Below are positions 28,907 through 36,731 of a DNA stretch of 64,000 nt, piece after piece (position 1 is the first letter of the stretch; every line of letters begins with the position of its first letter). A program made the position numbers and the translations under genes. The stretch is taken from the NCBI GenBank assembly GCA_002319075.1, contig NVQB01000001.1, positions 2,294,001 to 2,358,000 on the forward strand, written 5' to 3'. The notes under the pieces were generated by a model. The model ran no database searches. It saw only the letters and a program-made list of their open reading frames with translations, and was not told where the DNA came from. This DNA comes from Sphingobacteriaceae bacterium. Lineage in GTDB: Bacteria > Bacteroidota > Bacteroidia > B-17B0 > Aurantibacillaceae.

Positions 28907-30245
28907 ACTTTGTATCATGGGTGAATCAACACAATTATTCCGCTGCTTACTATGCTTGAAGACATCGAAGTTTACCTTCAATAGTCTTTCCTTGTACAAG
29001 AAGGCAAAACCAGCTAAGCTTAAAATACAACCAAACAGAACTATAGGGAATGATAGGTATAAGGCAAACGTGTCTATGGCAATCATTTTGGAGGCAGGGC
29101 AGGTTTGATTCGATACAACTACGATGTACAAAAAAAGAAACGGGGTACGAAAATTAAACACAACCACACAGAACTATTATGGATCGGTAACTCAACACAA
29201 TCTTCTCTGTGTTGATCATACTGGGAGATATCCAGGTTAGCTTCGATACATTTTCCTTATGCATAAAAGCGAAGCGTGTTAGGAGACTTAAACAATACTA
29301 TTCTGGATCGGAACTTAACACAATCTCATCTGTTAAACATGATGGGACAACTCCAGCTTCGCTTCGATAAACTCCCTTTTACATAAAACCGGGGTAAGAA
29401 TTAAAGATAATCAAACAGAACTATTCCGGATCGGTAATACAAGACCATCTTCTCTCTGTTGATCATATTACAGAAATCCATCATTGTAAAAAACTTAACC
29501 CAGCCAAGTTCATACGAACCAAACTTTACTATAGTGCATAATGGGTAATCTAGCTCAAACATGACTCTGCTGATCATTGTGGGAGACATCCAGTTGCTTC
29601 GATATATTTTCCTGCTGCATAATAGGGAAGTGGGTTAGGAGGCTTAAACTATCCGACAATACTATTCTGGATCGATACTCAACACAATCTTATCTGTTAA
29701 TCATGATGGCACAAATCCAGCCTCGCTTCGATAAACTTCCTTGTTACAAAAAACCGGGTAAGAGAACTAAAGACATTCAAACAGAAGTATTCCGGATGGG
29801 TAAAACACGACCACCTTCTCTCTATTGATATTAAAAAAACCCAGGCTTGTTCTATATACTTTCCTTGTACAAAAAACTAAACCCATCTAAGTTTTAAACT
29901 CAACCAAACTTTACTATGGTAGGTAAGCTAACGCAAACTTGTCTCTACTGATCATGATGGGAGAGATCCCGGTTTGCTTCGATACATTTTCTTTATGCAT
30001 AAAAACGATGGGGGCTAAGAGAATTAAACAGACCATTCTGGATTGGTAACTCAGCGCAATCTTCTCTGTGCTGATCATCATGGAGACATCCAGTTGCCTC
30101 AACACATTTTCCTGCATAAAAGCAAAGCCGGGTAAGAGAATTAACAGAGTTGTTCTGGATCCCCTAAGTCCACACAATTATCCTATCTGTTGATCAAGCT
30201 GTGAGAAATGTATATTTCGTTCCCAGAGTCTATCTTTATACAACC
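28907..30245. repeat. Degenerate tandem array, 11 units of about 106-136 bp with higher-order period
   Basis: Unit boundaries read by eye are 28907, 29039, 29172, 29297, 29419, 29525, 29661, 29785, 29910, 30032 and 30148; the last is partial. Shared words are TATTCTGGATCGGTAA, AACACAATCTTCTCTGTTGA, TGATCATGATGGGAGA, ATCCAG, GCTTCGATACATTTTCCTT and GCATAAAAGC. Units fall into three types in order a-b-c, so units 4/7, 5/8 and 6/9 match best, at offsets of 364, 366 and 385 bp. Unit lengths are mostly not multiples of three and no frame is kept, so the array is not coding. Confidence 0.85.
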
Positions 30246-30526
30246 CTAGGTTTTGCTAAACAAACTACAAATGTTAGGAAAAGATCCACAGACATAAGTA
30301 CCCCAACTCTCTTACGTTAACACAAAGTGGCAGACTAAGTTTAGCTTGATTAATCACTCACGAAATTCTAAATACATAGACCGTTATCGAAAATCTTCCC
30401 TCTGCGGTTAAATAAAATAAGCTGGACCTATCTCTTAATAAGAACTTGGTTCACAAAAATAGAATACATTTAAGTGAGCGTGGTAAGGTTAAGCGTGAAA
30501 CAAGTTCTCCAGATACCCCCATAAAA

Positions 30527-30551
30527 AAGCTCCAACAAATTGTTGGAGCTT
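30527..30551 (-). terminator. Rho-independent terminator of the mnmG-side minus-strand genes
   Basis: Arms AAGCTCCAACAA (30527-30538) and TTGTTGGAGCTT (30540-30551) form a strong stem. On the minus strand it is followed by TTTTTTAT. It ends transcription of the methyltransferase gene and marks the right edge of the desert. Confidence 0.88.
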
Positions 30552-30578
30552 AATAAAGGAATCTAGCTAATACACCTT

Positions 30579-31463
30579 CTATTTGAATCTAAACATGTAT
30601 ATAACGCTAGAGTAATCTCCAGCATCCTTAGCCTTAAGGTTTGATTTAAGGCCATTTAAAAAGGCACTAAAATACCTTATAGATCCTGTTTTGTATTTCT
30701 CACTAAGCATGCTTACATAAAAGCTATCGAATTTCATGGGAAGCTTTTGTGATAAAGTAAAGCCGTATTCTGAAAGAAGCGCTGTTATACTTATTGGGTC
30801 AAAATGATAAAGATGCCTTGGAACATCATAAGCTGCCCAAAATTGTTTGTAATGATTTGCATCATAACTTGTATGATTAGGAACCGCGATTATTAGAACC
30901 CCATCGCGATTCAATCTCGCTTTCAAAAAGTTGAGTGTATCTTCAAGGTCTGTCACATGCTCCAGTACGTGCCATAAAGTAATTGCGTCAAATTTCTCAT
31001 CCGGATAAGCTTTGCTCAATTCAGTCTTATCGGCGTGTACCTTAAGATTCATATCCCGGGCAATTTTTCTTGCACCGGAATCGGGCTCCATGCCTATAGA
31101 TCTCCAACCAGCATTTTGACATACATCTAAAAACATTCCTGTTCCACATCCATAGTCTAAAATTGTTCCACGTGAAACATTTGATGATACGAGTGCGAGT
31201 TTGTTCTTTAGTGTGTAATTTCTAACCAAATGATAAAGCCTCGATATGATTCCTTTTTTTGTATTAGAATGCGAAATATAATCTTCCGATTTATAATAAT
31301 TTCCCAAATCCGAAAACTCTGGAATGGGGTTAGTAAATTTAAAACTGCATTGCTTACACGAAACAATTTCAAATTTTTCATGACTTACTGTGTAATCTTC
31401 GCAAGTAATAAAGTGCTCGAAGTTTTGGTTTTTACAAACCGGGCAATGGGTATGATTATGCAT
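30579..31463 (-). CDS. Class I SAM-dependent methyltransferase with N-terminal zinc ribbon; contains a parS site
   Basis: This 294-aa protein has an N-terminal zinc ribbon (HCPVC and CKQC) and a Rossmann methyltransferase domain. Motif I is ILDYGCGTG (~106-114), with GMEPDSGARK at the end of strand 2 and ALTLWHVLEHV at motif IV. It is similar in layout to the gene at 17847. The substrate is unknown. A perfect parS site (31164-31179) is embedded in the coding sequence, encoding VSRGT directly before motif I, and a second sits just upstream of the start codon. It follows mnmG with a 24-bp gap and shares its direction. Confidence 0.8.
   Translation of the reverse strand: MHNHTHCPVCKNQNFEHFITCEDYTVSHEKFEIVSCKQCSFKFTNPIPEFSDLGNYYKSEDYISHSNTKKGIISRLYHLVRNYTLKNKLALVSSNVSRGTILDYGCGTGMFLDVCQNAGWRSIGMEPDSGARKIARDMNLKVHADKTELSKAYPDEKFDAITLWHVLEHVTDLEDTLNFLKARLNRDGVLIIAVPNHTSYDANHYKQFWAAYDVPRHLYHFDPISITALLSEYGFTLSQKLPMKFDSFYVSMLSEKYKTGSIRYFSAFLNGLKSNLKAKDAGDYSSVIYMFRFK
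31164..31179. promoter_or_regulatory. parS ParB-binding site inside a coding sequence (16/16)
   Basis: A perfect TGTTCCACGTGAAACA within the methyltransferase gene. On the coding strand it specifies V-S-R-G-T. Confidence 0.92.
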
Positions 31464-31471
31464 AATAGAAT

Positions 31472-31487
31472 TGTTCCACGTGAAACA
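31472..31487. promoter_or_regulatory. parS ParB-binding site between mnmG and the methyltransferase gene (16/16)
   Basis: A perfect TGTTCCACGTGAAACA. It fills most of the 24-bp gap between the mnmG stop (31488) and the methyltransferase start (31463). Confidence 0.92.
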
Positions 31488-33389
31488 TTAACGGCCAAGG
31501 TGGATTAAAAGAACTGAAACATCAGCAGGATTGATTCCCGAAATTCTACTTGCCTGACCGATTGTGGCTGGTTTAAATTTATTAAGTTTTTCTTTTGCTT
31601 CCGCGCCTAAACCACCAACGGTATCAAAATTGAATTCAGAGCTTATTATTAGGTCTTCTAATCTTTTAAGTTTGTCGGCGTTCTCTCTCTCTCTTTCAAT
31701 ATATCCTTCATATTTCATTAAAATCTCAGCTTGCTCTAAAACGTCATTGCTAAAATTTTTCATAGCTGAAGCAAGAACAGGATCATTGTTTTTAATATCC
31801 GGAATTCCGATGTTGGGGCGAGAAAGGATGTTTGTATATCTTAATTTTTGATTGATAGGGGCGGAGCCTATCGACTCTAAAAACGGATTAATAACTTCAG
31901 GTTCTACACTCGTATTTTTAAAATATGAAATTACCTTATTGTAGTTTTCTACTTTCTCATTTACGGCATTAAATCTTTCTTCACTTGCCAAACCTATAGT
32001 TCTTGAAATTGGAGTAAGACGAACGTCTGCATTATCTTGTCTTAACAACAAACGGTACTCTGCTCTAGAAGTAAACATACGATAAGGCTCATCGGTTCCT
32101 TTTGTAACAAGGTCATCAATTAAAACTCCTATGTAAGCTTCATAACGATTTAAAACCAGTGGTTTCTTATCTGATATTTTAAGATGTGCATTTATACCTG
32201 CCATTAAACCCTGGCAAGCCGCTTCTTCATATCCGGTAGTTCCATTAATTTGTCCTGCGAAATAAAGATTATCTACCAGATGTGTTTCGAGGGTTAATTT
32301 TAATTGTGTAGGTGGAAAATAATCATATTCTATGGCGTATCCAGGACGAAACATTTTTGCATTCTCGAGTCCAGGGATTAAGCGCAACGCTTTTTGCTGA
32401 ACATCTTCGGGTAGGGAAGAAGAAAACCCATTCAAATAAATCTCAACAGTGTTCCAACCTTCAGGCTCAACAAATAATTGATGTCTTTCCCTTTCGCTAA
32501 ATCTCGTAATTTTATCTTCAATGCTTGGACAATACCTTGGCCCAAGCCCTTGAATTCTTCCTTGAAACATAGGCGATTTTTCAAACCCGGTTTTTAGAAT
32601 ATCGTGTACTTTTTGATTTGTATATGTTACGTGACACGGAAGTTGCTTTTTTGGGTTAGCTCCTATAAAAGGAGATGTTCCGTCTAAATAAGAAAATTTA
32701 TCAATTACTTCGTCACCACCTTGTTCTTCCATTTTGGAATAATCTAAAGATCTTCCATCTATCCTTGGAGGGGTGCCGGTTTTCATTCTTCCACTTTCAA
32801 ATCCTATTTGGACTAGTTGTTCCGTTATTCCATGGCTTGCCGACTCTCCAGTTCTCCCTCCTCCTAATTGTTTTTCTCCAATATGAATAATGCCGTTTAA
32901 AAAAGTTCCATTTGTAAGAACCACCGCTTTGGCTCTAAATTCCATTCCCATTCCCGTAATAATTCCTTCTACGCGTTTTCCGTCTTTCGAAATTATTAAT
33001 TGTCTCACCATGTCCTGCCAGAAATCTACGTTTGGAGTTTGTTCCAACATTTCGCGCCATAAACCTGCAAACATCATTCTGTCATTTTGCGTGCGTGGAC
33101 TCCACATAGCAGGACCTTTACTTCTGTTTAGCATACGAAATTGTATCGCACTTTTATCCGAAACAATACCACTATAACCTCCAAGTGCATCAATCTCTCT
33201 AACAATTTGTCCTTTAGCAATTCCACCCATTGCAGGATTGCAACTCATCTGTGCGATGGTTTGCATATTCATAGTAACCAATAAAACCTTGGATCCCATG
33301 TTGGCCGCAGCTGCAGCTGCTTCACAGCCTGCATGTCCCGCTCCAACTACTATAATATCGTAAGAATTTTGCAAGATAATTTTTTGCAA
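31488..33389 (-). CDS. mnmG: tRNA uridine-5-carboxymethylaminomethyl modification enzyme MnmG (GidA)
   Basis: At 633 aa this is full length for MnmG, the FAD enzyme that with MnmE modifies wobble uridine U34 of several tRNAs. The FAD-binding motif [19 protein letters not shown] (~15-33) and the conserved [36 protein letters not shown] and [16 protein letters not shown] segments are present. No ATG exists between the upstream in-frame stop and the FAD motif. The start must be TTG at 33389 or, more likely, TTG at 33374 ([11 protein letters not shown]), because a -7 promoter element overlaps the first TTG. mnmG (gidA) is a classical neighbour of oriC in other bacteria. Confidence 0.96.
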   Translation of the reverse strand: MQKIILQNSYDIIVVGAGHAGCEAAAAAANMGSKVLLVTMNMQTIAQMSCNPAMGGIAKGQIVREIDALGGYSGIVSDKSAIQFRMLNRSKGPAMWSPRTQNDRMMFAGLWREMLEQTPNVDFWQDMVRQLIISKDGKRVEGIITGMGMEFRAKAVVLTNGTFLNGIIHIGEKQLGGGRTGESASHGITEQLVQIGFESGRMKTGTPPRIDGRSLDYSKMEEQGGDEVIDKFSYLDGTSPFIGANPKKQLPCHVTYTNQKVHDILKTGFEKSPMFQGRIQGLGPRYCPSIEDKITRFSERERHQLFVEPEGWNTVEIYLNGFSSSLPEDVQQKALRLIPGLENAKMFRPGYAIEYDYFPPTQLKLTLETHLVDNLYFAGQINGTTGYEEAACQGLMAGINAHLKISDKKPLVLNRYEAYIGVLIDDLVTKGTDEPYRMFTSRAEYRLLLRQDNADVRLTPISRTIGLASEERFNAVNEKVENYNKVISYFKNTSVEPEVINPFLESIGSAPINQKLRYTNILSRPNIGIPDIKNNDPVLASAMKNFSNDVLEQAEILMKYEGYIERERENADKLKRLEDLIISSEFNFDTVGGLGAEAKEKLNKFKPATIGQASRISGINPADVSVLLIHLGR

Positions 33390-33394
33390 AGATA
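33387..33394 (-). promoter_or_regulatory. Candidate mnmG promoter (-7 element TATCTTTG)
   Basis: TATCTTTG on the minus strand matches TANNTTTG. Its last three bases are the upstream candidate start codon TTG (33389). Transcription would begin near 33382, so translation from the TTG at 33374 with a leader under 10 nt is predicted. Confidence 0.45.
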
Positions 33395-33474
33395 TAGATT
33401 TATTCCGCCACTAAGACGGTGATAGACAAGCTATTTAAGCTATTTGGGAATTATTTGATTTAATCTCTAATTAT

Positions 33475-33500
33475 AATATAGGAACGATCGTTCTTATATT
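33475..33500. repeat. 26-bp palindrome between the thioredoxin-fold gene and mnmG
   Basis: The perfect 12-bp core GAACGATCGTTC (33482-33493) is flanked by one G/T mismatch pair and then AATATA/TATATT. It is centred about 100 bp upstream of mnmG and touches the stop codon of the upstream gene. There is no T-run after it, so it looks more like an operator than a terminator. Confidence 0.7.
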
Positions 33501-34024
33501 TATTCAATAGCATCTTCGATCTTTTCTAATTTGTCGTCAGTAAATTTTCCACTAACCATTTCCACTATTTTTCCATCTTTATTTACAACAAAAAAATAGG
33601 GGATTTTATTATCTTCAACACCTAACTGTTTTTGAAGTTCGTTGACATCTGTTTTTTCTGTGTCCATTATATGTGGCCAGAATTCTTTATCTGTACCTTT
33701 TTTAAAATCCTGCGCTATTTTCTTAAACCCAGAGATCATGGGTACAAAAATGAAATTAACATCATAAAGTTCAGCCATATCAAAATTCCCTGTTTTTTCT
33801 TTCTTCATGAAATTATCATAAAGCGGATTTAACCACTTCTTAAGATCTTCTTCTGCGCTCCGGTTAAAAGCGATGGCTATAATAGTAGACTTTCCATTTT
33901 CCATTGGTAAATTTGCCTTTTTATCGTCAAGAGTGGTTCCGATCACAGAAGGGAACATTTTTCCTTTTTGGGCAGTAGCATTAAAAGCTAGAATTGCGAA
34001 ACTTATAATCAGAATTTTTTTCAT
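33500..34024 (-). CDS. Exported thioredoxin-fold protein lacking CxxC
   Basis: This 174-aa protein has a signal peptide (MKKILIISFAILAFNATAQ) and a thioredoxin/redoxin-like fold. Visible signs are KSTIIAIAFNRSA after the first strand, a cis-proline-like NKIPYFFVVNKDGKIV near the C terminus, and a final helix. The mature protein has no cysteine, so classical disulfide chemistry is impossible. It may be a chaperone-like or regulatory member of the family. The start is 10 bp from the rpiB stop, so the two are probably co-transcribed. Confidence 0.6.
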   Translation of the reverse strand: MKKILIISFAILAFNATAQKGKMFPSVIGTTLDDKKANLPMENGKSTIIAIAFNRSAEEDLKKWLNPLYDNFMKKEKTGNFDMAELYDVNFIFVPMISGFKKIAQDFKKGTDKEFWPHIMDTEKTDVNELQKQLGVEDNKIPYFFVVNKDGKIVEMVSGKFTDDKLEKIEDAIE

Positions 34025-34034
34025 GCAGACAAAT

Positions 34035-34469
34035 TTAAATGTCTATTTTTTCTACGCGAGCCTGGTGACGTCCGCCTTCAAATTTTGTGCTTAAAAAAAT
34101 ATCAAGGCATTTCTCTGCTTCTTCCATTGTTATGTACCTGGCAGGTAAAACAAGTATGTTAGCATCATTATGTAAACGGGCCAAACTTGCTATTTCTGAA
34201 TTCCAACACAATGCAGCTCTAATACCAGCGTGTTTATTGGCACTCATATTAATACCATTACCGCTTCCACACATTAAAACACCAAAATCTACCTCTTTAT
34301 TAAGAACAGACATAGCCACTGCATGGCCAAAATCAGGATAATCAGCTCTTTCCGCTGAATAACATCCTTTGTCATTAACTGAATAAGTTTTAGACTTTAA
34401 ATAATCCAGTAAATGTTGTTTTAAATCAAAACCTGCATGATCAGAGCCTATTGCAATTTTTATACTCAT
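34035..34469 (-). CDS. rpiB: Ribose-5-phosphate isomerase B
   Basis: RpiB interconverts ribose 5-phosphate and ribulose 5-phosphate. The 144-aa product has the family start (IAIGSDHAGFDLKQHL), the active-site cysteine motif CGSGNGINMSANK, and the HNDANILVLPAR segment; all agree with RpiB. I chose ATG 34469 because the family starts directly before IAIGSDHAG and the bases before it are A-rich. The open frame also extends to a GTG at 34490. The promoter probably lies at 34506-34513, at the left edge of the AT-rich region. Confidence 0.92.
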   Translation of the reverse strand: MSIKIAIGSDHAGFDLKQHLLDYLKSKTYSVNDKGCYSAERADYPDFGHAVAMSVLNKEVDFGVLMCGSGNGINMSANKHAGIRAALCWNSEIASLARLHNDANILVLPARYITMEEAEKCLDIFLSTKFEGGRHQARVEKIDI

Positions 34470-34505
34470 ATTTTTTATATCTAAATGCACTTATAAATGA
34501 TTGTT

Positions 34506-34513
34506 CAAAAATA
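34506..34513 (-). promoter_or_regulatory. Candidate rpiB promoter (-7 element TATTTTTG)
   Basis: TATTTTTG on the minus strand matches TANNTTTG. It would give a leader of about 30 nt to the ATG at 34469. No clear -33 TTTG. Confidence 0.4.
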
Positions 34514-34849
34514 CTAATCAACGCTAATTAACACTAATAAATTAACTAACTGATAATGAACCATACGAAATACCTATTAATGAACATTATGTATGTTAGT
34601 TACTTTAATTAACGTTAATAAGTAAAAGCAACATTTTTACCATTTATCCAATACTACTTCTGCATGCATTATTTCTTTTCATTTCCTAGCAAAGTTATCA
34701 TTATCCATCATAATTTATCAGAGTGTTTTTTAGGTTTCTAACATTCATACAAAGCCTTTATTTATTAAGACTCATAAGTACTAACTAATGTTAATAGTAG
34801 TTACGAGTACTGGTAATCAGCTTTTTAAATTATTAAATTTGTTTAAGAC

Positions 34850-34907
34850 CTGTTAACTAGTTTTCATAAACTTAAAAAACGAATTAAAAACAAAAACTAG
34901 TTAACAG
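34850..34907. repeat. Perfect 15-bp inverted repeat in the AT-rich region
   Basis: CTGTTAACTAGTTTT (34850-34864) and AAAACTAGTTAACAG (34893-34907) are exact reverse complements separated by 28 A/T-rich bases. Confidence 0.9.
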
Positions 34908-35040
34908 TATTAACATCTTATATATAGTAATACATACTTTTTAAAAATTTTAAAAAAATAAAATATATATATTATATATAGGATGAGTAATTATAAAATT
35001 TATCTCTATTTGATTTATATTTTTTTTGAACTACATTTAA

Positions 35041-36723
35041 ATGCTGAAGACAATGATTAAGTACCATTTTCATATAATTTACTTTTCCTTATTATTTTTC
35101 TTCAATTCTTTCTTTTTAAGTTCCCAAACCACTAATCCGAATGGCTACAATAAATTTTACTACGAAAATGGTAAAATAAGTAGCGAAGGTCTAATGAAGG
35201 ATGGTAAACCTAATGGTTATTGGAAGAATTATTACAAAAATGGAAAAGTGAAAATTGAAGGAAATAGAAAGAACTTTCAATTAGACAGTATCTGGAAATT
35301 TTATGATGAGAAGGGTAGAATAACAAAATCAATTGATTATAGGGATGGCAAGAAAAATGGCGTAAGTGCCACATATGATACTTTAGGAAAAGTGACATTG
35401 ATTGAAAATTACGCTAACGACGTAAAAGAAGGATTAACAAGGAATTTTTATAAATCGGGAAAGACAAAGTCTATTACTCCATTTATTAAAGGCAGACAAG
35501 AAGGCATTGCATATGAATTTAGCCAGGATTCATTAATTACCGGTATATCAACTTACAAGGGTGGAATTTTACAGGGTTATGAAAAAATAAATCAGTTGGA
35601 TGAAAATAATAAGAAGCAAGGTATCTGGAAGGAATTTTATGACAATAAAGAAGTAAAAAAAGAACAAAAATTCAATGATGATTCGTTAGATGGGTATGTA
35701 AAGGAATTTGATAGTAAAGGCAATCTCTTGTCAACTAAAAAATTCAATTTAGGAAAGCAAATATTTAACGCCCCTGAAATTGCTAACGTAGAGGTGTACA
35801 GAGAAGTATTCGAAGACGGGACTTTAAAATATGAAGGAGTTTACAGTGATGGTGTAGCTATTGGTACACATTTTAAATACATTCAAAAAAGAAGATGTGA
35901 TAGTAGCTCATTCAGAAGAGATGATACAACTGATATTTTTGTAAGAAGACTTGTTTGCAGAAATGTTCCTATTCCTGATAGTGCTATAGAATATTTTGAT
36001 GGAACACTTGTAGCTAAAGGAGCCGTTGATAGTATGAGAAACAGAATTGGTGTCTGGACAGAATATCACAATACTGGTGAATTTAGAGGAAAAGGTGTTT
36101 ATAAAGAAGGTAATAGAACAGGAGACTGGAAGTTCTTCTATGCTTCGGGTAAATTAGAACAAGAAGGTAAATATGATAAAAAAGGGAGAGCGCAAGGTCC
36201 CTGGAAGTGGTATTACGAAAGTGGTAAATTATGGCGCGAAGAAACTTATATTAATGGCAGACGCGACGGTGAAATGAAAGATTACGATGAAGAAGGAAAC
36301 GTAATAATGCAGGGAATGTACATTGACGGAAAAAAAGAAGGCAGATGGACATATGAGAATGCGGATTACAAAGAATTTGGTAATTATGTAAATGATGAAC
36401 CGGATAGTTTATGGAAAAGCTATACTATGCCGGGAAAGATAAAAAGGTTTGAAGGAAGGTTTTTAGCAGGTGAAGCAGTTGGATTGCATCAAGGATATCA
36501 CACAAACGGCGCGCGCGCTTATGTTGGGAACTATGTAAATGGTATGAAGGACGGGGATTGGAAATACTATGATGAAAATGACTTTAATTATTTGGTTGTA
36601 ACTTATAAAAATGATATTGAAATAAAATGGCAGGGTGAAAAGATTCGTCCAACCTATGAAGAAAGCTTACGTACTTATACTATAAAAATTAATGAAAACA
36701 AAACTCAGACAATAAGAAAATAG
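35041..36723 (+). CDS. Exported MORN-variant repeat protein
   Basis: This 560-aa protein has a signal peptide (cleavage near residue 28, SSQ) and is then almost entirely MORN-variant repeats of the YwqK type. Typical phrases are YYENGKISSEG, GYWKNYYKNGKVKIEG, GDWKFFYASGKLEQEG and WKWYYESGKLWREE. Such repeats form an elongated beta-hairpin stack; their roles are mostly unknown. Eight bases separate it from the PAS kinase gene, and eight more separate that from the LytTR regulator. The three therefore look like one operon and this protein could be its sensory or output partner. Confidence 0.85.
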   Translation: MLKTMIKYHFHIIYFSLLFFFNSFFLSSQTTNPNGYNKFYYENGKISSEGLMKDGKPNGYWKNYYKNGKVKIEGNRKNFQLDSIWKFYDEKGRITKSIDYRDGKKNGVSATYDTLGKVTLIENYANDVKEGLTRNFYKSGKTKSITPFIKGRQEGIAYEFSQDSLITGISTYKGGILQGYEKINQLDENNKKQGIWKEFYDNKEVKKEQKFNDDSLDGYVKEFDSKGNLLSTKKFNLGKQIFNAPEIANVEVYREVFEDGTLKYEGVYSDGVAIGTHFKYIQKRRCDSSSFRRDDTTDIFVRRLVCRNVPIPDSAIEYFDGTLVAKGAVDSMRNRIGVWTEYHNTGEFRGKGVYKEGNRTGDWKFFYASGKLEQEGKYDKKGRAQGPWKWYYESGKLWREETYINGRRDGEMKDYDEEGNVIMQGMYIDGKKEGRWTYENADYKEFGNYVNDEPDSLWKSYTMPGKIKRFEGRFLAGEAVGLHQGYHTNGARAYVGNYVNGMKDGDWKYYDENDFNYLVVTYKNDIEIKWQGEKIRPTYEESLRTYTIKINENKTQTIRK

Positions 36724-36731
36724 ATAAAATT

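Larger units (their letters stand above)
27334..30526. other. 3.2-kb gene desert carrying parS sites and a degenerate tandem array
   Basis: No frame here has a recognisable domain. The longest open frames are short (113 aa or less), change strand and frame, and inside the array simply translate the repeat. The stretch holds two parS sites (27613, 28505), the tandem array at 28907-30245, and a parS-like half site (GCGTGAAACA) near 30493. It ends at the minus-strand terminator at 30527. The left 1.5 kb shows no repeats or RNA gene that I could recognise. Confidence 0.75.
34491..35040. other. Very AT-rich intergenic region; candidate replication origin (oriC)
   Basis: This 550-bp region lies between the divergent rpiB and MORN genes. 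It contains a perfect 15-bp inverted repeat (34850-34864 / 34893-34907), a 12-bp palindrome ATTAACGTTAAT (34608-34619), and many TTAAC/GTTAA words. Four TTATC words fall at 34644-34723, two of them 7/9 matches to the DnaA box TTATCCACA. A nearly pure A/T tract at 34921-34980 resembles an unwinding element. Transcription diverges from it on both sides, and mnmG and four parS sites are within 7 kb. No exact DnaA box was found, so the origin call is inference. Confidence 0.45.

Noticed and set aside
28826-30177. Short minus-strand frames of 62-113 aa within the tandem array, giving hydrophobic peptides with similar phrases
   Set aside because: They change frame from unit to unit, unit lengths are mostly not multiples of three, and the similarity is explained by the DNA repeat itself.
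28907-30245. CRISPR array
   Set aside because: The repeats are long, diverged and contiguous, without short identical repeats separated by unique spacers, and no cas genes are present.
30490-30503. Fifth parS site near 30493
   Set aside because: Only one half (GCGTGAAACA) matches; the other half is lost.
34491-35040. Search for exact DnaA boxes TTATCCACA on both strands
   Set aside because: None found by eye; only 7/9 words are present, so the origin call is kept at moderate confidence.
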